DNA of 47,047 bases, taken from Thermodesulfobacteriota bacterium. Its GTDB lineage: Bacteria > Desulfobacterota > DSM-4660 > Desulfatiglandales > Desulfatiglandaceae. Of the stretch, positions 15,018 to 22,981 are shown in pieces. The notes beneath the pieces are model-generated. The model ran no database searches. It was not told the DNA's origin and was given only the letters and a program-made list of their open reading frames with translations. Position 1 is the stretch's first letter; every line of letters begins with the position of its first letter. The position numbers and the translations under genes are program-made. The DNA lies in assembly GCA_028278625.1 (NCBI GenBank), contig JANQDY010000257.1, forward strand, positions 1-47,047, read 5' to 3'.

Positions 15018-15512
15018 TCAGGCAGCCGGCGTATCCACGGGATCAAAGTGAAGGATATCGCTCAGGTCGCCGATACGATCTTCCCGGGGCCTCAATACGG
15101 CCTTCATGCGCATCCCCACTTCTACCCGATTGATATGGGGCTCAACATTGATCATGTGATCGAGTACCGAATCACATCCGTCCAGGCGAACCGACCCGTA
15201 AACAAAGGGAGGCTCGTGGGGTTTTCCCGTGGTGGGATCGGTCAGGGGAAGATACATGATGGTAAAACCGGCCAGAGTCCCTTCCAGACCGAGCTCCACC
15301 CATTCGTCGTTTTTTACGTGACAGACCGCGCACACCACCCGGGGGGGTACCTGCACCCGGCCGCACACCGGGCATCGAGTCCCCACAAATTTTCCGTTGT
15401 CCCGCAGTTCGGTCAGGAACCTTGTCATGTATTTTCCGGCCGCAAACCGGTACGGCACGTCCACGGTGATGGGGATGTTGATCAGTTCATTTTCAGTCGC
15501 TGTGTTGGTCAT
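15018..15512 (-). CDS. DUF35 zinc-ribbon/OB-fold protein, thiolase partner
   Basis: A 164-residue DUF35 protein: PYRFAAGKYMTRFLTELRD, zinc ribbon C47, C50, C61, C64 around VQVPPRVV, then an OB fold with AGFTIMYLPLTDPTTGK and VYGSVRLDGCDSVLDHMI, ending IGDLSDILHFDPV. Its mid-region (PLTDPTTGKPHEPPF) resembles the DUF35 at 9691-10164 (FLDPDTGAQRPIPY), so these two are probably equivalent members of the two gene sets. Start uncertain between ATG 15512 (AAGGG upstream) and ATG 15527 (AGAGGA upstream). It follows the A-type thiolase-like gene by 63 nt, the same order as in the other set. Confidence 0.87.
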   Translation of the reverse strand: MTNTATENELINIPITVDVPYRFAAGKYMTRFLTELRDNGKFVGTRCPVCGRVQVPPRVVCAVCHVKNDEWVELGLEGTLAGFTIMYLPLTDPTTGKPHEPPFVYGSVRLDGCDSVLDHMINVEPHINRVEVGMRMKAVLRPREDRIGDLSDILHFDPVDTPAA

Positions 15513-15575
15513 GACGCCCTTTCGCATCAAAAAGGGTCCTCTTTTCGCCAGACCCTCTCACGCTTGAAGTTTTGT

Positions 15576-16745
15576 TCAGTCCTCCAGGCCCGCGGACAGG
15601 GCCGTCATAACGGTCCAGTTGGTACCGCCGTAGGCCGTGGTCAGGGCCCTGCGAACCTCTTTAGGCACCTGGTGCCCTCCCGCATCCCCCCGAATCTGTA
15701 GGGCCGCTTCCCAGACCCGCAGCATGGCCGACGCCCCGATGCAGTTGGTGGAAAGGACCCCGCCCGAGGGATTCACCGGGATGGGGCCCTCAATGGCCGT
15801 GGTTCCCTCTTCGATCAATTTGAAACCTTCGCCCGGTCCGCACAGGCCCAGGTCCTCGTACCAGACCATTTCGGCCCAGGTGGCGGGCTCGTAGATCTCG
15901 AAAACATCGAAATAGTCGGCCGGCCGTTCCACGCCCAGTTTATGGTAAAGCCGGGCCGCGCTGGTTTTGGAAAAAATCGGTTTCCGGGTGGTCACATCCC
16001 GCCAGTCCAGCTCGAACTGCTCGTTGTGGGCCGTGTCCATGGCCCTGATCCAGACCGGCTTTTCGCAGCGGTCCCGGGCTGTTTTCTCATCGGCCAGGAT
16101 CACGGCACAGGCCCCGTTGGAGACAGGGCACATATCCAGCATGCGGATGGGATAGGCCAGCATGCGGCTATTGAGCACATCTTGGATGGTGATATCCAGC
16201 TTGAGGTGGGCAAATTCATTTTTCCGGGCGTTTTTCCGGGCTTTGACCGCCACCATGGCCGAATGCTCTTCTTTCGCCCCCCATGCCGCCATGTAGGACG
16301 TCCCCATCATGGCAAAATATCCCACCGCGGCCCCGGCCATGGACCGGCCGTACAGGGGATGAGCCACACCGCTCAGGACGGCGCCCGTGTCCCCTTCCTC
16401 CTGCTTTTCGAAACCGACGCACAGCACCCTGTCAAAGAGGCCGCTGGCCACATGATGGGCCCCGGCGCACACGATAGTGGCGCCCACGGTGCCGCCGGTG
16501 GTAATCTTGAGTCCGGACCGGCCCAAGGAGCCAAGCCCGTCCACCAGCCAGCAGTCGGTCATGTGGCACCCTTCAAAAAACTCCATGTTGCCCAGGAGAA
16601 CCGTATCGATCTCGTCAATGGTCATCCGTGCGTCCCCAAGGGCCGCGCGGACCGCTTCGTTCACAAGTTCCACCTGGTTCACGTCATGCCGGCGGGCCGC
16701 ATGATATGTCTGACCCCCACCGATAATCGCCACATTTCTTTTCAT
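15576..16745 (-). CDS. SCP2-type thiolase-like protein lacking the nucleophilic Cys (A-type, module 1)
   Basis: A 389-residue paralogue of the protein at 10257-11417: both share GQTxH near residue 11, TIDxxDxxxxGNMxFFE, KxTTGGTxGAT at 80-90 and HHVASGLFDRVL. The nucleophile position is again Thr/Gly with no Cys, and the GHP motif is replaced by GGVLSTNCIGASA. The C-terminus AYGGTNWTVMTAL lacks the second thiolase Cys. The second ATG (16745) of a GAGGTGATGATG start region is chosen for spacing. It lies 37 nt after the B-type partner and 63 nt before DUF35. Probably one subunit of a heteromeric C-C bond cleaving or forming enzyme; standard thiolase chemistry is not supported by these residues. 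Confidence 0.82.
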   Translation of the reverse strand: MKRNVAIIGGGQTYHAARRHDVNQVELVNEAVRAALGDARMTIDEIDTVLLGNMEFFEGCHMTDCWLVDGLGSLGRSGLKITTGGTVGATIVCAGAHHVASGLFDRVLCVGFEKQEEGDTGAVLSGVAHPLYGRSMAGAAVGYFAMMGTSYMAAWGAKEEHSAMVAVKARKNARKNEFAHLKLDITIQDVLNSRMLAYPIRMLDMCPVSNGACAVILADEKTARDRCEKPVWIRAMDTAHNEQFELDWRDVTTRKPIFSKTSAARLYHKLGVERPADYFDVFEIYEPATWAEMVWYEDLGLCGPGEGFKLIEEGTTAIEGPIPVNPSGGVLSTNCIGASAMLRVWEAALQIRGDAGGHQVPKEVRRALTTAYGGTNWTVMTALSAGLED

Positions 16746-16782
16746 CATCACCTCGAAACCTTTTCCACTGTTTGCGCCGAAT

Positions 16783-17931
16783 CTAATCCCTTCCCAGAAC
16801 AATGACGCAATGATGCTGGCCGCAAAATCCGCTGTGTCCCTGGGCCACAGCGGTCCGCGCCCCCTTAAGCTGATGCCCCCGGGCGTTCCCCATCAGCTGA
16901 AGCGCGGCTTCCGCCACCCGGTTGAGCCCCATGACATTGGCCGGCACGCCCGACAAAAGCCCCCCGGAGGGGTTCACCGGAAGATCACCCTCCATTTGTG
17001 TCACGCCTGAATCCACCAGCTCACCCCCCTTTCCCGGGTCGCAGACCCCAAGTCCCTCGAGCCAGAGGAGTTCCTGATATGAGAACTCCTCACCCAATTC
17101 GATGAGATCGATTTCCGTTCGGGGATTTTTTATGCCGGCCATGTCATAGGCCTTTTCCGAAGCCTTTCCGAGGGCCGCGCAGCGGGACAGATCCCGATCC
17201 CCAAGATAGTGGGCATCGTAGCAGACGCCCATGCCCTTCACCCACACCGGCGTATCCGTGATGTCCCGGGCCCTCTCTTCACTCGCCAGAATCATGGCAA
17301 CGGCACCGTCCGTATCCGGAGCCATGTCCATCCGGTGGATGGGATCGGCGACCATGGGAGATGCCAGAACGTCCTCGATGCCGTATTCCCCCTTGTTGTG
17401 GGCCAGTGGATTGCGGGTGGCGTTTTTCAGGTTCTTCACCACCACCCGGGCGGTCTGCTCGGGCGTCACCCCCGACTCGTGCATATACCGGCGGGCCTGA
17501 AGGGCCGCCGCCGAGGTGTAGTCGAGCCCCAGTTGACGGCTGTAAACAGGGTCAAAAGCATCGTTGTTGACAATATTTCGCCGGGTCTGGCTCATCTTGG
17601 TGTGGGCCAACAACAGGGTGCAGTTGAATTCTCCAGAGAGGATCCCGATGGTTCCGTAATAGACTGCGGTCGATCCGTCCATGGTCATCTTCTCCTCGTT
17701 TCGAAGATGGCCCCCGATGACGTCGGTGATGCCGATATTGGAGATGGTCTGGCCGTCCCAAATGTCGTGGGAACAGCTGACTGCGTTGTCGATATCCTTC
17801 AAAATGGTCAGACCGCTCTGGTTCAAAACCGGCTCGATGACCTCGTAGGCCAGTTCCGCCACATTGACATCCGCGCGTTTTGGGGCAAATTCCGTTTGCG
17901 CCACGCCCACAATGGCAACCCGTTCAGACAT
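16783..17931 (-). CDS. SCP2-type thiolase-like protein lacking the nucleophilic Cys (B-type, module 1)
   Basis: A 382-residue paralogue of the protein at 11427-12569. Shared features are AIVGVAQT, an xDGxTIS element, AFDPVYSRQLGLD followed by AAALQARRYM, and the C-terminal CGQHHCVIVL. The nucleophile site reads MTMDGSTAV (82-90) with no Cys. NPSGGLLSGVPANVMG replaces the His loop, so both classical catalytic groups are missing. LIELGEEFSYQELLWLEG differs from the YDAF seen in its paralogue, hinting at different substrates. It starts ten nt after the classical thiolase stop, with AAGGAGG before the ATG. Likely pairs with the A-type product encoded just downstream. Confidence 0.82.
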   Translation of the reverse strand: MSERVAIVGVAQTEFAPKRADVNVAELAYEVIEPVLNQSGLTILKDIDNAVSCSHDIWDGQTISNIGITDVIGGHLRNEEKMTMDGSTAVYYGTIGILSGEFNCTLLLAHTKMSQTRRNIVNNDAFDPVYSRQLGLDYTSAAALQARRYMHESGVTPEQTARVVVKNLKNATRNPLAHNKGEYGIEDVLASPMVADPIHRMDMAPDTDGAVAMILASEERARDITDTPVWVKGMGVCYDAHYLGDRDLSRCAALGKASEKAYDMAGIKNPRTEIDLIELGEEFSYQELLWLEGLGVCDPGKGGELVDSGVTQMEGDLPVNPSGGLLSGVPANVMGLNRVAEAALQLMGNARGHQLKGARTAVAQGHSGFCGQHHCVIVLGRD

Positions 17932-17940
17932 AGCCCCTCC

Positions 17941-19143
17941 TTACCTGGTGAATGGATTTTCCATATTTTCAAACACGGTGGCGATTCCCTGGCCGCCGCC
18001 GATGCAGAGCGTGGCCAGGCCGTAGCGACCCTTGACGCGCCGGAGCTGGTGCACAACGCCCAGTGCCAGGCGGCCGCCCGACATGCCGTTGGGGTGTCCG
18101 AAAGCAATGGCGCCACCGTTGGGGTTCCATTTCTCCGGATCCACCCCATGCCCCTCCTGCTGGAGAATTTTCATGACGGCAAGGGTTTGAGACGCAAAGG
18201 CCTCGTTACACTCCACCACATCCATGTCCGCCAGTTTCAGGCCGGTCTTCGCCAGCACTTTCTTGACGGCCTCCACCGGAGCGATCCCCATGTACTTGGG
18301 CTCCACTGCGGCCAGGGCACACCCCAGGAATCGGCCCAGTGGCTTCAGGCCCAGTTCGCCGCATATTTCCCCGGCCATGACGAGCAGGGCCACGCCCCCG
18401 TCATTCAGTCCGGAGGACGTACCCGCGGTCACCGTTCCGTCTTTCTTGAATGCCGGCCTGAGGGCCGCCAGTTTTTGAAGGGTCGCCTGCCGCGGATGCT
18501 CATCCCGATCAAAAACAACGGGGTCTCCCTTTCGCCGGGGGATCTCCACCGGCACGATCTCCTCCCTGAAATATCCCGCTTCCATGGCCGCAAAGGCCCG
18601 TTCCTGACTCCGCAGTGCAAACTGATCCTGTTCTTCGCGGGAGATACTGAACTCCTCCGCCAGGATTTCCGCGATGATTCCCATGGGAACATCGGTTTCC
18701 CTGGTGGGGCCGACGGTTCGGGTAATCCAGGAGGGAGGCGAAAGGGAAAATGGACGTTCCTGACGCTCCATCAAATAAGGCTGGCGGCTCCAGCTCTCGC
18801 AGCCTCCGGCAATATAGACATCACCGAAACCGGCCATGATAAAGGCAGCGGCCGTATTCACGGTCTGAAGGGCCGACCCGCACTGGCGTTCAACGGTCTG
18901 ACCGGGGACCGACACCGGCAAACCCGCGGCCAGGGCCGCCCACCGACCGATATTGACCGCCGCGTTGTGGGTGCATGCGTGCCCGATGATGACATCGTCC
19001 ACCAAAGCTGGGGCCAGCTTCGTCTTCTCCATGAGTCCCTTTACGGCAAAGGCGGCCAGTTCCTCCGGCTTGAACCCGGACAAGGCGCCTCCCATCCTTC
19101 CAATCGGCGTCCTCACGCCGTCCGCCACCACCACGTCTCTCAT
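17941..19143 (-). CDS. classical thiolase (acetyl-CoA acetyltransferase type)
   Basis: A 400-residue thiolase with a full set of catalytic motifs: C88 in ERQCGSALQT, NEAFASQ, AFGHPNGMSGG with the catalytic His, and LCIGGGQG with the second Cys near residue 385. It fits degradative thiolases that split 3-oxoacyl-CoA to acetyl-CoA plus a shortened acyl-CoA. ATG with GAGG nine nt upstream. It stands between enoyl-CoA hydratase and the B-type thiolase-like gene, and with acyl-CoA dehydrogenase, hydratase and hydroxyacyl-CoA dehydrogenase upstream it completes one beta-oxidation round. It also heads the first five-gene thiolase/DUF35 set. An alternative role is splitting acetoacetyl-CoA made from acetoacetate. 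Confidence 0.94.
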   Translation of the reverse strand: MRDVVVADGVRTPIGRMGGALSGFKPEELAAFAVKGLMEKTKLAPALVDDVIIGHACTHNAAVNIGRWAALAAGLPVSVPGQTVERQCGSALQTVNTAAAFIMAGFGDVYIAGGCESWSRQPYLMERQERPFSLSPPSWITRTVGPTRETDVPMGIIAEILAEEFSISREEQDQFALRSQERAFAAMEAGYFREEIVPVEIPRRKGDPVVFDRDEHPRQATLQKLAALRPAFKKDGTVTAGTSSGLNDGGVALLVMAGEICGELGLKPLGRFLGCALAAVEPKYMGIAPVEAVKKVLAKTGLKLADMDVVECNEAFASQTLAVMKILQQEGHGVDPEKWNPNGGAIAFGHPNGMSGGRLALGVVHQLRRVKGRYGLATLCIGGGQGIATVFENMENPFTR

Positions 19144-19164
19144 TGTGAAATTCCTCTTCGGCTC

Positions 19165-19950
19165 TCAGCGCCCCTTAAACTCGGGGGCTCGCTTTTCCAA
19201 AAACGCCTTCATCCCCTCGGTTCGGTCTGCTGTTCCGAATGTGAGGGAGAAGCACCGTGCCTCCATGTCCAGAGCCGTTTTCAAATCCGCCTGGATCCCG
19301 TTGTTCATGGCCACCTTGGCCATGTGAAGGGCCACCGGCGGCATGCGGGACAGCCTGTTGGCAACCTTTTCCACCGCGACGTCCAGATCCGCCGGGGGCA
19401 CCACCCGGTTGACCAGACCCAGCTGGTAGGCCTCGTCCGCGGGGATGTGATCCCCCAACAGCACCAGTTCCTTTGCCTTGGTCATCCCGATCAATCTTGG
19501 CAGCCGCTGGGTACCCCCATACCCTGGAATGATCCCCAGTTTGATCTCGGGCTGTCCCATGACGGCCGTATCCGAGGCGATGCGCAGGTCGCAGCACATG
19601 GCCAGTTCGGTGCCGCCACCCAGGGCGATGCCGTTGATGCGGGCGATCACGGGTTTGGGGAAACTCTCGATCTCCGAGCAGATGGCCTGCCCCTTCGGGA
19701 CCTCGCTCAGGGTCTCGACGTAACCCGCATCCCGGGCCATGATGGTGATATCCCCTCCGGAGACAAAGGCTCTATCCCCGGCCCCGGTCAGCACCACCAC
19801 CCGGACGGCATCATCCGCCTCGATGTCATCCAGGGCATCCTTGATTTCCAGCATGGTATGATACCTGATGGCGTTCATGACCTTGGGACGGTCGATCATA
19901 ATGGTGGCCACACGCTCCTTTTTTGTGACTTTGATGTCTTCCCGGTTCAT
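19165..19950 (-). CDS. enoyl-CoA hydratase/isomerase (crotonase family)
   Basis: A 261-residue crotonase. FVSGGDITIMARDAG forms the first oxyanion-hole loop; ALGGGTELAMCCDLRIA carries the first catalytic Glu (about residue 112) and GQPEIKLGIIPGYGGTQRL the second oxyanion loop and second Glu (about 132). Both acids present means hydratase activity is likely. The ATG at 19950 with GGGAG seven nt upstream is chosen over TTG 19971. It lies between hydroxyacyl-CoA dehydrogenase (17-nt gap) and thiolase (21-nt gap), the classical beta-oxidation order. It produces (S)-3-hydroxyacyl-CoA for the upstream-encoded dehydrogenase. Confidence 0.93.
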   Translation of the reverse strand: MNREDIKVTKKERVATIMIDRPKVMNAIRYHTMLEIKDALDDIEADDAVRVVVLTGAGDRAFVSGGDITIMARDAGYVETLSEVPKGQAICSEIESFPKPVIARINGIALGGGTELAMCCDLRIASDTAVMGQPEIKLGIIPGYGGTQRLPRLIGMTKAKELVLLGDHIPADEAYQLGLVNRVVPPADLDVAVEKVANRLSRMPPVALHMAKVAMNNGIQADLKTALDMEARCFSLTFGTADRTEGMKAFLEKRAPEFKGR

Positions 19951-19967
19951 GGTGCGCTCCCTTCTTT

Positions 19968-20858
19968 TCAAAAAATATCAAAGGGTTTCCTGGAGCCATC
20001 CGGGAGGTAGTCATAAAAGCCCTTCCCGTTTTTCCGGCCCAGCCGGCCCGCTTCGATCATCTTTCGGTAGAGGATATTGAGCCGGTCACTTTCCCGGTGG
20101 GTGTATTCAAATACCTGATCGCAGGCCATCTGGATCACGTCAAATCCCCCGAAATCAGCCAGTTCACAGGGACCCATGGGATGCCCGGCGCCCAGTTTCA
20201 TGGCTGTATCCACCTCCTCGGCGGTGGCGGTCCCTTCCAAAACGATCTGGGCCGCCTCCATGTACAGGTGCATGAGAAGCCGGTTCACAATGAATCCCGG
20301 AATATCCTTCACCTTGACCGGCACCTTCCCCAGTTTTTCACAAAACGCCAGTGTGGTCTCCACGGTTTCCGGGGCCACACCGACGGGGAGCACCACTTCC
20401 ACCAGTTTCATGACCGCCGCCGGATTGAAGAAATGGGTGCCGATACACCGGGCTGGCCGCCGGGTCGCCCCGGCAATGGCGGTTACCGGCAGCACGGATG
20501 TGTTGCTGGCCAAAATGGCATGGGCCGGACAGATGTCGTCCAAAAGGGCAAAAGCCGATTTTTTGAGTTCCAGGTCTTCGGGGATGGCCTCGATCACGAA
20601 GTCCACATCCTTCGCCGCGGCCTCCAGGTCTGTAAACGTCTTGAGACGGCCGATGACGGCATCTCCTTCTTCCTGAGTCAGCTTTCCCTTGGCCACAAAG
20701 TGCTTGTCGACGTTCCCCTTGATGATCGACACTGCCTTATCCAGCATGTCCCGGGCGGTATCGTAGAGCGACACCTCGCAGCCGGCAAACGCGGCGGCCT
20801 GGGCGATGCCGTGGCCCATGGTCCCCAAACCCAACACTGCGATTTTTTCTGTATCCAT
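19968..20858 (-). CDS. 3-hydroxyacyl-CoA dehydrogenase (3-hydroxybutyryl-CoA type)
   Basis: A 296-residue NAD-dependent dehydrogenase of the single-domain Hbd type. VLGLGTMGHGIAQAAAFAG is the Rossmann GxGxxG; SNTSVLPVTAIAGAT and CIGTHFFNPAAVMKLVEVV carry the conserved Ser, catalytic His and Glu; GFIVNRLLMHLYMEA starts the C-terminal dimerisation domain, ending GRKNGKGFYDY. Length matches Hbd/PaaH enzymes that oxidise (S)-3-hydroxyacyl-CoA. ATG preceded by AAAGGGG. Second gene of the operon, 44 nt after the acyl-CoA dehydrogenase gene and immediately before the hydratase. Confidence 0.94.
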   Translation of the reverse strand: MDTEKIAVLGLGTMGHGIAQAAAFAGCEVSLYDTARDMLDKAVSIIKGNVDKHFVAKGKLTQEEGDAVIGRLKTFTDLEAAAKDVDFVIEAIPEDLELKKSAFALLDDICPAHAILASNTSVLPVTAIAGATRRPARCIGTHFFNPAAVMKLVEVVLPVGVAPETVETTLAFCEKLGKVPVKVKDIPGFIVNRLLMHLYMEAAQIVLEGTATAEEVDTAMKLGAGHPMGPCELADFGGFDVIQMACDQVFEYTHRESDRLNILYRKMIEAGRLGRKNGKGFYDYLPDGSRKPFDIF

Positions 20859-20902
20859 GACGTGACCCCTTTGCGATCCGTGTGATTCGTGGTCTCATTT
20901 AT

Positions 20903-22708
20903 TTATTCTGTGAAATACGCCTCTTTCATCTCGATGGTCAGCCCGTCGCCGTTCATGAGTCGTTCCGCCAGTCCCTTCATTTTGGGGACTTCGTAGGCGT
21001 AGAAAAATCGAAGGGCAAACACCTTGCCGTGGTAGAAATTCTTTTCCTTTTCAGACGCGGCCCTGTCCAGCCCTTTCATCACGACGATTCCCTGCTTGAG
21101 CCACTGCCAGGCAATGGCCGCAACCCCGAACAGCTCCAGATAGAGCGTCGCATCCGACAGGAAAAGTTCCGGATCTCCTTTGGCGGCTACGCCCTTCAGG
21201 TGGGCGGTGACCTCCTCAAGGAGCGTCTGGGCGTTTTCAAGGGCCTCCCCGTAGGGCCGAAGGCTTTCCTGGCCTGCGGCCTCGGCAATGGTCTTCCGGA
21301 CTTCCTCCCCGTAGAGTTCAAAAGCCCTTCCCTTTTTCATCATGACCTTCCGCCCCAGGAGATCCAGCCCCTGAATCCCGGTGGTCCCCTCGTGAATGGG
21401 GTGAATCCGGGCATCCCGGTAGTACTGCTCCAGGGGGAATTCATCGCAGTAACCATAGCCGCCCAGGATCTGAAGCCCCTGGCTGACCGAAAGGATGCCC
21501 ATCTCCGAAGGATACGTCTTGGCCACACCTGTGAGAAGGTCCAGCAGGAGACCCGCCCGATCCTTTTCCTCCCCTTCGGCCACCTGTTTCAAGTCCGCAT
21601 ACAAGCCGCACTGGAGGATCAGTGAAAGGGACCCTTCCACAACGGCCTTCTGAAACAAAAGCATCCGCTTCACATCCACATGCTGAATAAGGGGAACCTG
21701 GGGCCGGGTAGGGTCCTTGTCTTTGAGGCTTCTTCCCTGGGGCCGTTCCCGGGCGTATTCCAGGGAGGCGTGATAAGCGGCGGACGCAATGGCCGCGGCC
21801 CCCATGCCCACATCGATCCGGGCCTCGTTCATCATCTGGAACATGTAAGGAAGCCCCTGGTGGGGCTCGCCCACCAGGTACCCGCGGCAGTCGTTGTTCT
21901 CACCCATGCTCAGCTGGGTGATGGGCGCCCCCCGGTACCCCAGTTTGTGGAAGATTCCGGCCAGGTTCACGTCGTTGGGCGCCAGTTCGCCATTTTCACT
22001 GATCCGTTTTTTGGGAACCACGAACAGCGAGATGCCCTTGACCCCCGCCGGCGCCCCCTTGATCTTGGCCAGCATCAGATGCACCACGTTTGCCACCTGG
22101 TCATGGTCCCCGGCCGATATGAAGATCTTCTGTCCCCTGATTTGATGGTACCCTCGGTCCGTGGGCTCGGCCCAGGTGGTGATGTCCGAGAGCGAACTCC
22201 CGGCCTGAGGTTCGGTCAGGGCCATGGTCCCCTGCCATTTTCCCGCAAACATGGGAGGGATAAAGGTATCCTTCAGGGACTGGGAACCAAAGGACTCAAT
22301 CAGATGGGCGGCCCCCGCAGTGAGGAAGGGATAGACCGTGCCCGAGTAATTGGCGGCCGAAAATATGAACCTGCAGGTGGCGGTGATAAGGATGGGCAGC
22401 TGCTGACCCTCCAGCTCAAACGGCGCATTGGCGGCGATCCAGCCCCCCTCACCGCATGCCTTCAGGAATTCGCCGACCACGGGGTTGACTTTTACCCTCC
22501 CGTCGATGAATTCGGGTGGGTTTTTGTCCATTTCGCTGAAGCAGGGAAAGAGCAGGTCCCGGCCCATCTTCAGCGCCGTCTCAGTCACCATCTCAAAGAC
22601 TTCGCGGCTGTGTTCCTCGAAATAGGGGTAGCCGCGGAGGTCCTCCGCATGGAACACCTCATACAACAGGAACTTCAAATTGCGCTCGTTCAAGAACTTT
22701 TCCGCCAC
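20903..22708 (-). CDS. acyl-CoA dehydrogenase, DmdC-like long form
   Basis: A 601-residue acyl-CoA dehydrogenase of the long form with extra C-terminal domain, like 3-methylmercaptopropionyl-CoA dehydrogenases (the substrate is not implied). MALTEPQAGSSLSDITTWA and GQKIFISAGDHD bind FAD/substrate; MNEARIDVGMGAAAIA is the central helix; QILGGYGYCDEFPLEQYYRD leads to IHPIHEGTTGIQGLDLL with the catalytic Glu at the MCAD position. The GTG at 22708 is chosen: GGAGG lies seven nt before it; ATG 22729 would use no ribosome site. First gene of the long minus-strand operon, below the TTGACA/TATACT promoter. Starts a beta-oxidation cassette with the next three genes. Confidence 0.9.
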   Translation of the reverse strand: MAEKFLNERNLKFLLYEVFHAEDLRGYPYFEEHSREVFEMVTETALKMGRDLLFPCFSEMDKNPPEFIDGRVKVNPVVGEFLKACGEGGWIAANAPFELEGQQLPILITATCRFIFSAANYSGTVYPFLTAGAAHLIESFGSQSLKDTFIPPMFAGKWQGTMALTEPQAGSSLSDITTWAEPTDRGYHQIRGQKIFISAGDHDQVANVVHLMLAKIKGAPAGVKGISLFVVPKKRISENGELAPNDVNLAGIFHKLGYRGAPITQLSMGENNDCRGYLVGEPHQGLPYMFQMMNEARIDVGMGAAAIASAAYHASLEYARERPQGRSLKDKDPTRPQVPLIQHVDVKRMLLFQKAVVEGSLSLILQCGLYADLKQVAEGEEKDRAGLLLDLLTGVAKTYPSEMGILSVSQGLQILGGYGYCDEFPLEQYYRDARIHPIHEGTTGIQGLDLLGRKVMMKKGRAFELYGEEVRKTIAEAAGQESLRPYGEALENAQTLLEEVTAHLKGVAAKGDPELFLSDATLYLELFGVAAIAWQWLKQGIVVMKGLDRAASEKEKNFYHGKVFALRFFYAYEVPKMKGLAERLMNGDGLTIEMKEAYFTE

Positions 22709-22764
22709 AACACCGCCTCCCCTCCTCATAGAATTGCATTGCAATTCAGCTATAGCATATTTTG

Positions 22765-22793
22765 AGTATAATTCAACGCATTTTCGCTGTCAA
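22765..22793 (-). promoter_or_regulatory. strong sigma70-like promoter for the 18-gene catabolic operon
   Basis: On the minus strand TTGACA (22793-22788) and TATACT (22770-22765) are separated by exactly 17 nt. The start point would lie near 22758, about 50 nt before the acyl-CoA dehydrogenase GTG. This is the best promoter match seen in the window and sits in the only sizeable gap upstream of the operon. Confidence 0.65.
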
Positions 22794-22800
22794 CGACTTT

Positions 22801-22838
22801 CTACCCGAAATTTTTTAAATGGGTAGACACTTCGAAGT
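22801..22838. promoter_or_regulatory. candidate operator palindromes upstream of the operon promoter
   Basis: CTACCC (22801-22806) and GGGTAG (22821-22826) form an inverted repeat around an AT-rich centre, 7 bp upstream of the -35. A perfect palindrome ACTTCGAAGT follows at 22829-22838. Position next to a strong promoter and beside the double-TetR gene makes them candidate regulator sites. TetR repressors usually bind over the promoter, so an activator or a looping role is also possible. No experimental or comparative support is available here. Confidence 0.35.
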
Positions 22839-22981
22839 ATATAGAAATTCAATTAAATGATTATTATTAGGTTATTTTATATTTTGAACGGCGCTCAACG
22901 CATCTCACAGGAAGGACAGGGCAAGATCGGCAATGGACAGCCCCTTTTCGAGAGATTGCGGCGCAAAGATCCCTTGTGGTT

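Noticed and set aside
10257..17931. Annotating the four SCP2-like proteins simply as acetyl-CoA acetyltransferases
   Set aside because: The nucleophilic Cys and the GHP His loop are not present, so ordinary thiolase activity is not supported.
17209..20010. A 933-codon open frame on the plus strand
   Set aside because: It is antisense to three well-supported genes (thiolase-like, thiolase, hydratase), is rich in His/Gly/Arg with no domain, and arises from GC-rich codon bias.
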